In this document: positions 25,236 to 34,574 of the stretch, in pieces
How the letters are laid out: every line of letters begins with the position of its first letter
How positions within the stretch are numbered: position 1 is the stretch's first letter
Source of the DNA: Catenisphaera adipataccumulans
GTDB lineage: Bacteria; Bacillota_I; Bacilli_A; Erysipelotrichales; Erysipelotrichaceae
Length of the DNA stretch: 64,000 nucleotides
Direction of reading: 5' to 3'
NCBI RefSeq assembly: GCF_014202755.1
Contig: NZ_JACHHK010000005.1
Span: 1-64,000, forward strand
Notes under the pieces: generated by a model
Databases searched by the model: none
What the model was told of the DNA's origin: nothing
The model's input: only the letters and a program-made list of their open reading frames with translations
Made by a program: the position numbers and the translations under genes

Positions 25236-26096
25236 ATGAAACATCCGACACATAGGCCGGTCTCCCTGGCCTGGTCGGTGCTTCGCCTGGGTGAGGTGTG
25301 TTTGGATGGTTTTATTTTTATCTTTTTCTTTTTGGTCGGGCTTTATGGTCTGTACGGATTGATCGACAATCAACGGATCCATGCGCAGGCATCGCCGCAG
25401 ATTTATGCGACCTACAAACCGACGCAGGATCATTCGATGAGTTTTGAAAAGCTGCAGAAAAAGAATCCGGATGTGATTGCCTGGCTGCAGATTTATGGGA
25501 CCGGGATCGATTATCCGCTGGTGCAGGGAAAGGATGATGAAGAATATTTAAATAAGGCACCGGATGGATCGGATTGTCTTTCCGGCAGTCTGTTCGTGCA
25601 TTGTGCCAATGCGCCGGATTTTTCCGATTTTAATACGATCGTATATGGCCACCATATGGAAGACCATAAAATGTTCGGGGATATTGATTTGTTTGTACAG
25701 CCAAAGTTCTTTCAAGCGCATCGTTACGGAAACCTATACTACGGCGGTCAGAATCATGGCGTCGAAATCATCGCCTGTCTTATCACCGATGCCTATGATT
25801 CATCGATTTATCGTGTTGTTTCTGATGATGCCGATGGATACATGAAACGAATCAAGGAATGTGCGGTCTGTCAAAGAAAAATAAAAAGCACGGATCATTT
25901 GATCGTGCTTTCGACTTGTGCAGACGGACAAACAAATCAGCGCAGACTGCTGGTTGCTCGTATTACCGACCAGACCTATAAGAACCATTTCCGATCAAAG
26001 ACGCCAAGTCTGGATATTCCTGCTCGGCTGCCGTATTGGCCGATCATCGGTTTGGCAGCCGTAGGGATGATATGGTACAAAAAAAGCGGGCATTAA
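25236..26096 (+). CDS. Class B sortase (pilus polymerase)
   Basis: Membrane-anchored cysteine transpeptidase, 286 residues. One N-terminal membrane helix (about 24-43), then the catalytic domain with H139 in IVYGHHM, C228 in LSTCAD and R237 in QRRLLVARI. A second hydrophobic stretch ends the protein (about 266-281) followed by KKSGH, a C-terminal anchor not typical of plain SrtB. It starts 3 bp after the pilin stop. As the only sortase of the island it should recognise the shared xTG sorting motifs and link pilin subunits. Iron-acquisition SrtB function is unlikely in this context. Confidence 0.9.
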   Translation: MKHPTHRPVSLAWSVLRLGEVCLDGFIFIFFFLVGLYGLYGLIDNQRIHAQASPQIYATYKPTQDHSMSFEKLQKKNPDVIAWLQIYGTGIDYPLVQGKDDEEYLNKAPDGSDCLSGSLFVHCANAPDFSDFNTIVYGHHMEDHKMFGDIDLFVQPKFFQAHRYGNLYYGGQNHGVEIIACLITDAYDSSIYRVVSDDADGYMKRIKECAVCQRKIKSTDHLIVLSTCADGQTNQRRLLVARITDQTYKNHFRSKTPSLDIPARLPYWPIIGLAAVGMIWYKKSGH

Positions 26097-26102
26097 GCCC
26101 GC
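26079..26102 (-). terminator. Terminator of the purine permease gene
   Basis: Stem GCGGGC / GCCCGC with a 5-nt loop. The minus strand has a run of seven U after it; on the plus strand the tail is AT-rich but has no U run. Confidence 0.8.
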
Positions 26103-26110
26103 AATTATAA

Positions 26111-27445
26111 TTACATCATTGACGGTGTCGCAAAGTAAATAACGAAGATCACCAACAGGACCCAAACGGTCGGGTGGATCTCTTTACTGCGTCCGTCGGC
26201 AATCATCGCAATAGTAAAGGCAATGAAACCGAATGCGATACCATTCGAAATGGAGTAGGACAGGATCATGAAAATGATCGTGATGAAGCCTGCTGTCGCA
26301 TAAACCATGTTGTCCCAGTCAATGCCGCCGAGCTGCTGAGCCATCATGATGCCGACGACGATCAATGCCGGCGCCGTGACCGCGTTTGTAACAGCGTTCA
26401 GGATCAATGGTGAGATAAAGATCGAAAGCAGGAACAGAACACCTGTCGTGCAGGCAGTCAATCCAGTCCGGCCGCCGACACCGACACCGGCTGACGACTC
26501 CACAAAACTAGTGATCGTACTGGTACCTAAAACTGCACCTAAGCAAGTACCGATAGAATCCGCCAACAAGGCTTGCTCCGCACCTTCCAGTTCGCCTTCT
26601 TCATTGACCAAACCAATACGGTTGCCGATCGCAACCAAAGTACCGGCAGTATCAAAGAAATCGACAAACAAGAATGAGAAGACAATGACGAAGCACGCAA
26701 ACGGATTCGCAAACAGTTCGCCGAATCCTTGCGCGAACGCACCGAATGTATCCATTTCAAAATCAACAGTGACCCACTGTTCAATTGGCAGCAGGACCGG
26801 CATATTTTCGACGCCGCATTTACCCAAGACGACACCGATTGCAGCCGTGATGACCATACCGACAAATACGGCAGCCGGCACCTTTTTAATGACCAGCGCG
26901 ATCGTGATTGCTACACCGAATAAAGCCAGTAATACTGTCGGATCAGTGAAATCACCCAACGAAACGATCGTGGCATCCGAAGCAACAATGATCGCGGCGT
27001 TCCGCAGTCCGACAAATGCGATGAAGAAACCGATACCGGCTCCGATCGCCATTTTCAGCTGTTTTGGAATGGCGTCGATGATCTTTTTACGAATGTTGGT
27101 CACCGTAATGAGCACAAAGATGATTCCGGAAACCAATACGGCAGCTAATGCTGCTTTCCACGAATATCCCATGGCACCGCAGATCGTATAAGCAAATAAA
27201 GCATTCACACCCATTCCGGCAGACAGCGCTACCGGATAGTTGGCAATGACACCCATGATGATGCTGGTGATACCGCTGGCAATTGCTGTGGCCATAAAGA
27301 CCGACGGTACGTTCATTCCTGCATCGCCTAAGACGGTCGGATTGACAGCCAGGATGTACGCCATGGACAGGAACGTCGTGATACCGGCAATGATCTCTGT
27401 GCGGGCATCCGTTCCCTTTTCCTTCAGATGAAATAAATTTTCCAT
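26111..27445 (-). CDS. NCS2/AzgA-type purine permease
   Basis: Multi-helix transporter, 444 residues from this start, of the adenine/guanine/hypoxanthine permease group (AzgA/PbuG-like). Typical features are the N-terminal TEIIAGITTFLSMAYILAVNP, the helix with SAGMGVNALFAY, the pair SSAGVGVGGRTGLT in the transport core and the FVDFFDTAGTLVAIG segment. GGGAGAG lies 8 nt before this ATG; a start 12 codons upstream would put the binding site inside the gene and was rejected. It probably imports nucleobases for salvage by Hpt (42.5 kb) alongside DeoD. No purine riboswitch was recognised in its leader. Confidence 0.9.
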   Translation of the reverse strand: MENLFHLKEKGTDARTEIIAGITTFLSMAYILAVNPTVLGDAGMNVPSVFMATAIASGITSIIMGVIANYPVALSAGMGVNALFAYTICGAMGYSWKAALAAVLVSGIIFVLITVTNIRKKIIDAIPKQLKMAIGAGIGFFIAFVGLRNAAIIVASDATIVSLGDFTDPTVLLALFGVAITIALVIKKVPAAVFVGMVITAAIGVVLGKCGVENMPVLLPIEQWVTVDFEMDTFGAFAQGFGELFANPFACFVIVFSFLFVDFFDTAGTLVAIGNRIGLVNEEGELEGAEQALLADSIGTCLGAVLGTSTITSFVESSAGVGVGGRTGLTACTTGVLFLLSIFISPLILNAVTNAVTAPALIVVGIMMAQQLGGIDWDNMVYATAGFITIIFMILSYSISNGIAFGFIAFTIAMIADGRSKEIHPTVWVLLVIFVIYFATPSMM

Positions 27446-27483
27446 GTTTTTCTCTCCCTGTCGCATTGAACAACGACGCAATT

Positions 27484-27512
27484 ATTGTAGTACATTCACG
27501 GCTTGAATTCAA
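27484..27512 (-). promoter_or_regulatory. Promoter of the purine permease gene
   Basis: Minus strand: TTGAAT, 17 nt, TACAAT. A perfect palindrome TTGAATTCAA (27503-27512) covers the -35 and could be an operator. Confidence 0.55.
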
Positions 27513-27543
27513 ATGACCCTATACGACAATACGCTCATTCTGT

Positions 27544-30500
27544 CTATGATAAAGGGATCAGCGCATCCAAATGGAAAGAATACAAATAGGTCCGGACCGG
27601 TTTATCCTGAAGCGACTGCATCGCTTTCCGATATGTATCCAGCTGGGCACGGTAGCGGCTGATCAATTCCTGCGCGTTTTCTACATGATCGGTTTTATAG
27701 TCGAGGATGATGATCTCATCGGTATCAAAAACCACCAGATCCATGAAACCGTGCACCAAACGTTCGCCGTCTTTGCAGGCATACGGGCATTCAAATCGGT
27801 GGGGCTTGGTCATCCATTCTTGGTACATGGGCTGTTCATTCAGCTGCAGCAGCTGACGCAGATCCGTCTGTGAAAGCTCGAAATGATAACGGGATGCCGT
27901 TTTCATCAAATCGGCCTTTTGATATGGATATGGATCGGCCATCGCTTCATGAAACAGATCGCCGCGGATCGTAGCCTGGTTTTTTTCCAGCTGCAGCGGC
28001 TGCCATTCACGCTTCACTTTGGTGCCGCTGGCGGTCGCATTTCCAAAACGATGGATCACATGATCATAAGTCTTGGCAGAAATAGGAGCTGCCGTTTCCG
28101 GCTCCAAGGCCGGCCGCGTACCGTCGCAGACAACACGTTGAAACTGGACCGGGCTGTTTGGATCATTGAAATAAGTATGAAACAGCCAGCCGGTATAACC
28201 GGAGTTTTCCAGCAAAGCCGCCGTTCCGAACGGCAGTGCATATTGATCCGGATCCCGGATCGCATCAACAAAGACCAGTTCCTTCTGGGCCCGGGTCGTG
28301 GCGACATAGAAGGCCCGCATTTCTTCCTGCAGCTGATCGTGCAGCGCTTTGGTTTTCAGCGCTTCTTCTGAAAAGGAAGTTCGTTTGACGGTGCCAGCCG
28401 CGTTCAGACCATGTAAAGAAATACCTAAGTCTGCATCCATGCGGATCGGTGAACTGCCGGCACTGCTCATTTTTGACTGTGACAAGATATAAACGACCGG
28501 GAACTGCAGACCTTTGGAGTGGTGCATTGTCTTGATCTGAACGACATCATCATTTTTTCCGTACGCGTACGCATCGGCAGCCGCATCCTGTCCGGCATCC
28601 TGACGCAGCTGCTCGGTAAATAAGGCGGCATCGTCCTGATCCGCTGCCTTTTCCAATAAAGCATCGAGATTGGTCCGTTCCTGACGGGTGATCTTGGTCT
28701 GATAAAAATCACCGGCAGTATAAATGGCCTTGAGAACATCGACCGTCGGTTCATAACGACAGGCCCGCAGCGCGTTCCAGTTCTCCATAAAATCAAAATT
28801 TTTGATATGGTTGTAAAGTGAACTGCCTTTTGGTTTATCGATGCAGGCTTTGGCCAATGTTTCATTGTCGACACCGCCGATCGGTGAAAGCAAGGCGGCC
28901 GTTAAAGCAATGTCATGGTGCGGATAATATAGCGACTCCAAGACTGCCAGCACAATTTGTACCGCGCTGTTGGAATAAAAGCCTTGATTTAAATCGGCCA
29001 CCGCCGGGATCTGGAATGCGGCCATCGTCTTCAGTAAATCCTGCTGCGGAGAATGGCTGCGGGTCAGGATGCAGATATCACGGTAGGGAATACCTTGTTC
29101 CCGATGCTTCCGGGCAATGTCGGCGGCAATAACGTCCATACGCATTTGACGCGGTGACATAGGGTTTTTTTCTTTGGCGTCCGAATCGGTTTGATCGAGA
29201 TAAAGGAACCGGATCGGGATCTGCGGTGTTTCGCTTTGGGCCGACAGACCTGGGCGGGCTTCATCGATTGATTCAAACTGCGAACCAAGCAGTTCGGTAT
29301 TCATGATTTTTCGGTAGAAGTTATTGTTGAAGGCGACAATATTCGCATTCGAACGGAAATTCTGATCCATGACCAAGGTCTTGTTTGCGGACGAGCGCAT
29401 GTGCTGACGCATGATATCCGGTCTGGCCTGACGGAAACCGTAGATCGACTGTTTGATATCGCCGACGCGGAAAACATTGTCCGGATGTGCGATCAAACGG
29501 ATGATGCTTTCCTGCAGATCGTTGGTATCCTGGAATTCATCGATCAGGATGGCTTGGTACTTCTCACTGACTTCCTGCCGGATAGCCGGCTGCTTGAGCA
29601 GTTCATACGCAAAGCTTTCCATATCGCCGAAGTCGATGATCTCCATTTCTTTTTTGATCGCGTTGTACTGTCGTTTTGTTTCCAGACAGAGATCGCAGAA
29701 TTCACGGATGATTTCCTGTTCTTGTTGGTGATCGGATTGATAAATTTCTTCGGGAAGCAGACGTTTTGTGATTTCTTTTTCCAGCTCACGCGAGCTGTCT
29801 TTGATCGGCTCCAGTTCGTTTTTATATTCCTTTGGGACCCGATAGTACCCGGTCGTTTCCATATAGACACGGAATGCCTGATAAAAAGCCGGGTAGTCCT
29901 GCTGTCTGCAGGCATCCAGACAAGGAGCCAATGCCTGGATTTTCTGCATGAAAATGTCCGCATAGGCTTCCCCTTGCCGGCAGTAATCAAGCAAAGCGTT
30001 GATACGGTCTTTAAATCCCCTAAAAAACCATGTTTCCATCGCTTGATGAAAAGCATCGTTCTTAATTTGTTCAAACCAGTCTTTTGGATCCGCTTTTGCC
30101 CAGGCGGCATCAATGGTCTTGGCTACGATATCCTGCATGGCAGTGCTGTCCATTTTGAAACGGTGGGCATACCACAGTAAATGATCAGGCTGTACATGAC
30201 TTAACGCTGCCTGATAGCCGCGGTCAAACGCCTCTTTTCGTTGAGCGTCGCTTGCGGTCTGCTGCGCCATGGTATAGCTGATGGGGATCTGGTAATAATA
30301 GTTCGTAACGATCTGCCGGCAGAAACTGTCGATCGTACAGATGCTTGCGGTTTCCAGTGCGGCCACCTGCCGGCGGATGTAGTCCGTCTGCGGTTCGGCA
30401 TTCAGACGGCCGCGCAGGCGTGATTTCATTTCGGCGGCGGCATCATTGGTAAAAGTCATTGCCAAGACGGCGTCGATCGGAATTTTATCATCAATGACCA

Positions 30501-30615
30501 GCCGGCACAGCCGTTCGACCAGGACCCGGGTTTTTCCGCTGCCGGCGCTGGCACTGACAACGACATTCGTATGGCGGATCTCAATGGCTTCTTTTTGTTC
30601 CGGAGTAAAATCCAT
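27544..30615 (-). CDS. addA: ATP-dependent helicase/nuclease subunit A (AddA)
   Basis: Large subunit of AddAB, which resects double-strand breaks and loads recombinase. 1023 residues, clearly shorter than the ~1230 of B. subtilis AddA. UvrD-type Walker A is ASAGSGKT (22-29); DEFQDTN is motif II; helicase motif V/VI segments such as KTMHHSKGLQFPVVY and YVATTRA follow. The C-terminal RecB-like nuclease shows GFMDLVVF and ILDYKTD. AGGAGG in the end of addB drives translation; the two genes are 2 bp apart. Minus-strand two-gene operon addB-addA. Confidence 0.93.
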   Translation of the reverse strand: MDFTPEQKEAIEIRHTNVVVSASAGSGKTRVLVERLCRLVIDDKIPIDAVLAMTFTNDAAAEMKSRLRGRLNAEPQTDYIRRQVAALETASICTIDSFCRQIVTNYYYQIPISYTMAQQTASDAQRKEAFDRGYQAALSHVQPDHLLWYAHRFKMDSTAMQDIVAKTIDAAWAKADPKDWFEQIKNDAFHQAMETWFFRGFKDRINALLDYCRQGEAYADIFMQKIQALAPCLDACRQQDYPAFYQAFRVYMETTGYYRVPKEYKNELEPIKDSSRELEKEITKRLLPEEIYQSDHQQEQEIIREFCDLCLETKRQYNAIKKEMEIIDFGDMESFAYELLKQPAIRQEVSEKYQAILIDEFQDTNDLQESIIRLIAHPDNVFRVGDIKQSIYGFRQARPDIMRQHMRSSANKTLVMDQNFRSNANIVAFNNNFYRKIMNTELLGSQFESIDEARPGLSAQSETPQIPIRFLYLDQTDSDAKEKNPMSPRQMRMDVIAADIARKHREQGIPYRDICILTRSHSPQQDLLKTMAAFQIPAVADLNQGFYSNSAVQIVLAVLESLYYPHHDIALTAALLSPIGGVDNETLAKACIDKPKGSSLYNHIKNFDFMENWNALRACRYEPTVDVLKAIYTAGDFYQTKITRQERTNLDALLEKAADQDDAALFTEQLRQDAGQDAAADAYAYGKNDDVVQIKTMHHSKGLQFPVVYILSQSKMSSAGSSPIRMDADLGISLHGLNAAGTVKRTSFSEEALKTKALHDQLQEEMRAFYVATTRAQKELVFVDAIRDPDQYALPFGTAALLENSGYTGWLFHTYFNDPNSPVQFQRVVCDGTRPALEPETAAPISAKTYDHVIHRFGNATASGTKVKREWQPLQLEKNQATIRGDLFHEAMADPYPYQKADLMKTASRYHFELSQTDLRQLLQLNEQPMYQEWMTKPHRFECPYACKDGERLVHGFMDLVVFDTDEIIILDYKTDHVENAQELISRYRAQLDTYRKAMQSLQDKPVRTYLYSFHLDALIPLS

Positions 30616-30617
30616 AG

Positions 30618-33143
30618 TTATTCCTCCTTCAGCCTTGAAGGCTTGCTGACTTCCTGTTCAGCGTTCCGGCAAATGGGTCGATACGGGCAAAAGGTGCAGG
30701 CGCCGGCGGCATGATCCGGCTTGATATTGCCGGTGCGGATCTCATCGCCGATCGATGAAAGAATTTCTTCCTGCTGGCTGCGCATGGTCTCAAAAGACGG
30801 CAGTCCTTTTGATGATTTAAACCGATTAACATTATCCGCATACGTAGAAAGATCCTGAAACGTCCAGCCGTTGGCCGTGAAGGACATGCGGAATTTTTCC
30901 TGCAGGCTGGCTTCCTCGACCGGCTGCCAAATATTTTTCTTACTATTATAGGAAGATTTGACGCCGATCTCTTCTTCCGGGGAAGTCGATAACGTGATAT
31001 AAAATGCACCGACCGGCAGTTTGCCGCATTCTTGTTGGTAAGCAACTGTATAAACAGCCAGCTGCAAGGATCGCCCGGATTCAAAATCAGCTTTCCGCAA
31101 AGTGCGGCTGCCCGTTTTATAATCAAAGACACAGAATGAGGTCTCGGATGCATCGATGCGGTCGATATAACCGGTAAAAGAAATGGTATAGCCGTCCTTG
31201 ACGATGGTCTGGCGGATCTTATGTTCTTGTGCATCGATCCGCATATGCCATTCGGATTCGAACGCGGCCAGTTGTGTGAAGATGGCGGTCAAATCGGACA
31301 TGACTTCATTTTTCTGCGCCGTCAGCCAATAAGCAGACGAAGGAAATGTCTGCAGCACCCATTCGAATTCATGATCGACAAAGGTCTGCAGTTCTTTCTC
31401 CGTGATCTCCGCATAATGGCTGCCGTATACTTTGGCAGTTTGTTCCAAAATACGGTGCAGCAGGCTGCCGCGTATTCGCAGGTCGGTTTGATCCCGTTCT
31501 TCCCGCAGACGCAGTCCGTACTGCAGGTAATGTTTCAGCGGACAGTTCGCAAAGGTCTCAAAACGACTGACCGACCCGTGCAGAGAATGATCGGGGAAAA
31601 AGAGTTCTTCAGCTGTTTTCTGCGATAACGTGAATGCCGGCGGGGAATATGTGTCGTATTCATGAAGCGAAACGAAATGCGCAGTTTGTCCCATCCAATG
31701 TTCCAACTCGCTGGAAGGCTGCAGTTCGGCGGATTGGTAGTCGTATTCCGGGACGATGGCGATGAACTGTTCCGGCTGTGATAACACATGAAACAGCTGC
31801 TGCCGCTGCTCTTCAAGACGGTCAGCCAAAGCAGGCAGAGATGTTTTGGCATAATAGGCTTCGTTGAAAATACCGGTATATTGTTGGTAAGCCGGAAAAC
31901 GGGCAGCTGTGGCACCGAGCAGGAACGTGATCGGGCGCAAGGATGAAATCTGTGAACGGGTACCGATCAGAACGCCGCTGATCGTGCTGGGCATGCCGGC
32001 ATCGGAAATGTTTTCAACGGCATCGATCAATGGATCCAGATCCTCGGGCTCGTGCAGATAGGGCATCGCCTCTTGGATCAGTGTTTCGATGCGCGCAAAG
32101 CATCGCCGGTTGTCATCCGTCGCCGGCAGAATGGCCTGGATATCTGCCGCGGCCTGATCCAAATGATGGATATCCCAATTCAGAGGATGGGTTTTTCGCC
32201 AGTCCCGTGCTCTTGCGGTCAAATCTTGCAGGCGGGCATAGCTGAATTCATCGATAAAGACATTTTCTTCATACGGCGGCAGCGTTTTTTCAAAGTCCGG
32301 GAATGTTTCCGGGAACTGATCAAGCACTTCTTCCAGAAACAAATCACTCGGGTACAGCGCATGCAGCAGCTGCCGAAACTGCTTTTCGTCCGGCTGACGG
32401 ATCCAGCGGAGCAAGGCGGCCCATTGTTTTGCGGCCTGTACATCTTTATGAGCGGATAAAGCGGTATATGGAATGCCGCGGTTTTCAAGCATTTGGGTCA
32501 GAACGGCCAGATCTTTCGGATCCGACAAGGCGATGAAGATATCTTCTGCCTCCCAATCGTTTTGAATGATCAAATCCGCTGCCAGCTGCGCCTGCCGGCG
32601 GGCATTGGCCGCACTGTAATAGGCCTTGATCGGTGCGGTGTTGTTCCCCAGCCAGTGCGCACCAGCATCGATCAGCCGGCGAATCCGGCGCCGGTCGGCC
32701 GTCCCGTATTCTTGGGGCAGAATGTAGACGGAATCCAAATTTGGATAAATCAGTTCGGACTCGGTTTTTTCCGGCAGATCGATCGTATTCAGAATATCAA
32801 GGATCGATTTCAGATCCTGCTCTTTTTTTGTATCATCCGGAAAGGTGTCGATGCCTTCGTACTGTGCGTCTTTCAGGAAATTCAGACAGGCACGCAAAAA
32901 GGCCGGATCTTTCCGGCTGGTGCTGAATACATTTTCAGGATCGATCGCTTGCAATGCTTCACGAAAGCGATAGATTTGTTCAAAATCGCTGTATTCCGGC
33001 TGTTGGGCATAGCGCTGCAGAAAGGCAGACAGCGTGATGACTTCAATGTTGAAGGTGCCGCCGTATTGTGCCAAAATTTTTTGATACAGCGCCAGGTGCA
33101 GCGAGGCCGGCGCGATGATCGTTGAATGTTCAGGAATTTTCAT
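30618..33143 (-). CDS. addB: AddB subunit of the AddAB helicase-nuclease
   Basis: Partner of AddA, 841 residues (B. subtilis AddB about 1166). The C-terminal part has the iron-sulphur cysteines, one in FANCPLKHYLQYG and three at C816, C819 and C825, surrounding the nuclease motif GYIDRID ... FDYKTGSRT. The N terminus (TIIAPASLHLALYQ) lacks the GxxGxGK Walker A seen in B. subtilis AddB, so ATP binding by this subunit is doubtful. The start has no ribosome binding site: an extended -10 (TGA-TATAAT) ends 6 nt before the ATG, giving a predicted leaderless transcript. Confidence 0.9.
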   Translation of the reverse strand: MKIPEHSTIIAPASLHLALYQKILAQYGGTFNIEVITLSAFLQRYAQQPEYSDFEQIYRFREALQAIDPENVFSTSRKDPAFLRACLNFLKDAQYEGIDTFPDDTKKEQDLKSILDILNTIDLPEKTESELIYPNLDSVYILPQEYGTADRRRIRRLIDAGAHWLGNNTAPIKAYYSAANARRQAQLAADLIIQNDWEAEDIFIALSDPKDLAVLTQMLENRGIPYTALSAHKDVQAAKQWAALLRWIRQPDEKQFRQLLHALYPSDLFLEEVLDQFPETFPDFEKTLPPYEENVFIDEFSYARLQDLTARARDWRKTHPLNWDIHHLDQAAADIQAILPATDDNRRCFARIETLIQEAMPYLHEPEDLDPLIDAVENISDAGMPSTISGVLIGTRSQISSLRPITFLLGATAARFPAYQQYTGIFNEAYYAKTSLPALADRLEEQRQQLFHVLSQPEQFIAIVPEYDYQSAELQPSSELEHWMGQTAHFVSLHEYDTYSPPAFTLSQKTAEELFFPDHSLHGSVSRFETFANCPLKHYLQYGLRLREERDQTDLRIRGSLLHRILEQTAKVYGSHYAEITEKELQTFVDHEFEWVLQTFPSSAYWLTAQKNEVMSDLTAIFTQLAAFESEWHMRIDAQEHKIRQTIVKDGYTISFTGYIDRIDASETSFCVFDYKTGSRTLRKADFESGRSLQLAVYTVAYQQECGKLPVGAFYITLSTSPEEEIGVKSSYNSKKNIWQPVEEASLQEKFRMSFTANGWTFQDLSTYADNVNRFKSSKGLPSFETMRSQQEEILSSIGDEIRTGNIKPDHAAGACTFCPYRPICRNAEQEVSKPSRLKEE

Positions 33144-33149
33144 ATTCTT

Positions 33150-33158
33150 ATTATATCA
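33150..33158 (-). promoter_or_regulatory. Leaderless-type promoter of addB-addA
   Basis: Minus strand TGA-TATAAT, then 6 nt (AAGAAT), then the addB ATG. It lies 26 nt past the terminator of the upstream gene. Confidence 0.6.
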
Positions 33159-33184
33159 GTTTATATGACAGTATGAGTGTCGGA

Positions 33185-33210
33185 AATAAAAAAGAACCCG
33201 AAGGTTCTTT
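33185..33210 (-). terminator. Intrinsic terminator of the deoD-oxidoreductase operon
   Basis: Minus strand AAAGAACC-TTCG-GGTTCTTT with a stable UUCG tetraloop and a U run. It overlaps the stop codon. Confidence 0.9.
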
Positions 33211-34573
33211 ATTCAGCCAAAATTTTACGGGCAACATAAACGCCGGATGCACTGGCATGCGAAAGCGAGTGGGTGACGCCGCTGCAGTCACCGATGACAT
33301 ACAGACCTTTATGAACAGTTTCCAAATTATTGTCCACTTCCACCTGCATGTTATAGAATTTCACTTCTACGCCGTACAATAAGGTATCGTCACTGGCCGT
33401 CGAAGGGCAGACACGATCCAAGGCATAGATCATTTCGATGATATCATCCATCTGACGTTTCGGGATCACCAGCGAGAGATCGCCAGGTGTGGCTTTCAAA
33501 GTTGGACGGACAAAACCATTGTTGATGCGGTTGATCGTGGAACGCTGACCGCGGATCAAATCGCCGAATCGCTGTACGATGACCCCGCCCCCTAACATAT
33601 TCGAAAGCCGGGCAATGCTTTCACCATATTGATTGCTTTGATGGAATGGTTCGGTAAAGCGGTTCGAAACCAAGAGCGCAAAATTCGTGTTCTCGGTGTA
33701 TTTTTCCGGATCGTCATAACTATGACCGTTCACAGTGACGATCCCGTTGGTATTTTCATTGACCACAACACCGTGCGGGTTCATACAGAACGTACGCACG
33801 CGGTCCTGATATTTCTTCGATTGGTAAACGATCTTCGATTCATAAAGAGAATCAGTCAGTTCACTGAACGTATCCGCATTCAGTTCCACGCGGACACCGA
33901 TGTCGACACGGTTGCTGCGGGTACGGATCCCCAGCCCCGCACAGACACTTTCCATCCACTTGCTGCCGGATCGGCCGGTCGATATGATGCATCGTTTGGC
34001 GCGGAAGGTTTCCTGGCCGGAACGAAGCACATAGTCCTCTTTGTCGATCGTGACTTGATCGATGTGGGTGCGGAAGAAGAAATGTACATCATTTTTCAGT
34101 TCTTCAAAGAGATTCTTTAAAACGATATAATTCACATCCGTACCCAGATGTCGGACATTCGCTTTCAATAAATGCAGATTGTTCTGCAGACATTTCTTCG
34201 CGATCTTTCGATCGTTGTTCACATACAATTTGGTCTTGCTGCCGCCGTGGGCGCAGTTGATCTGGTCAACATATTCCATCAGTTCGATGGCCTTTTCCGG
34301 ACCGATGTATTCATATAAATTGCCGCCGAATTCATTGGTGATATTGTATTTTCCGTCACTGAACGCACCCGCACCGCCGAATCCGTTCATAATGGAACAA
34401 GGATCGCAGTGGATGCATGTCTTGATCTTGTCCCCGTCGATCGGGGACTTTCTTTTTTCCAGCGGATTTCCCGTCTCAAATATCGCGATCGACAGACTGG
34501 GATCGTGTTTGATCATTTCGTAAGCCGAGTAAATACCGCCCGGTCCGGCGCCGATGATTGCTACATCATACAT
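33209..34573 (-). CDS. FAD-dependent oxidoreductase (COG2509-like)
   Basis: 454 residues, Rossmann-type FAD-binding start DVAIIGAGPGGIYSAYE at 3-19, ending with the second FAD contact GDCSGVTHSLSHASASG. A CIHCDPC cysteine cluster at about 52-58 and FGGAGAFSDGKYN are characteristic of the uncharacterised FAD dehydrogenase group COG2509. Electron donor and acceptor are unknown. AGAAAGGC lies upstream of the ATG; the gene begins 1 bp after deoD, so the two are co-transcribed, although a functional link with purine salvage is not known. Confidence 0.82.
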   Translation of the reverse strand: MYDVAIIGAGPGGIYSAYEMIKHDPSLSIAIFETGNPLEKRKSPIDGDKIKTCIHCDPCSIMNGFGGAGAFSDGKYNITNEFGGNLYEYIGPEKAIELMEYVDQINCAHGGSKTKLYVNNDRKIAKKCLQNNLHLLKANVRHLGTDVNYIVLKNLFEELKNDVHFFFRTHIDQVTIDKEDYVLRSGQETFRAKRCIISTGRSGSKWMESVCAGLGIRTRSNRVDIGVRVELNADTFSELTDSLYESKIVYQSKKYQDRVRTFCMNPHGVVVNENTNGIVTVNGHSYDDPEKYTENTNFALLVSNRFTEPFHQSNQYGESIARLSNMLGGGVIVQRFGDLIRGQRSTINRINNGFVRPTLKATPGDLSLVIPKRQMDDIIEMIYALDRVCPSTASDDTLLYGVEVKFYNMQVEVDNNLETVHKGLYVIGDCSGVTHSLSHASASGVYVARKILAE

Positions 34574-34574
34574 A

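Noticed and set aside
26346-27191. 281-codon plus-strand frame opposite the purine permease
   Set aside because: Low-complexity Pro/Thr/Ala translation of the antisense strand of a membrane protein; a shadow.
27446-27543. Possible purine riboswitch before the NCS2 permease
   Set aside because: A segment resembles the CCGTGAATGTAC part of the aptamer, but the paired P1-P3 strands and the GTTTCTACC junction are missing, and the segment is explained as the spacer and -10 of a TTGAAT-17-TACAAT promoter.
29401-30180. 259-codon plus-strand frame opposite addA
   Set aside because: Antisense to the conserved helicase region; no start signal or domain.
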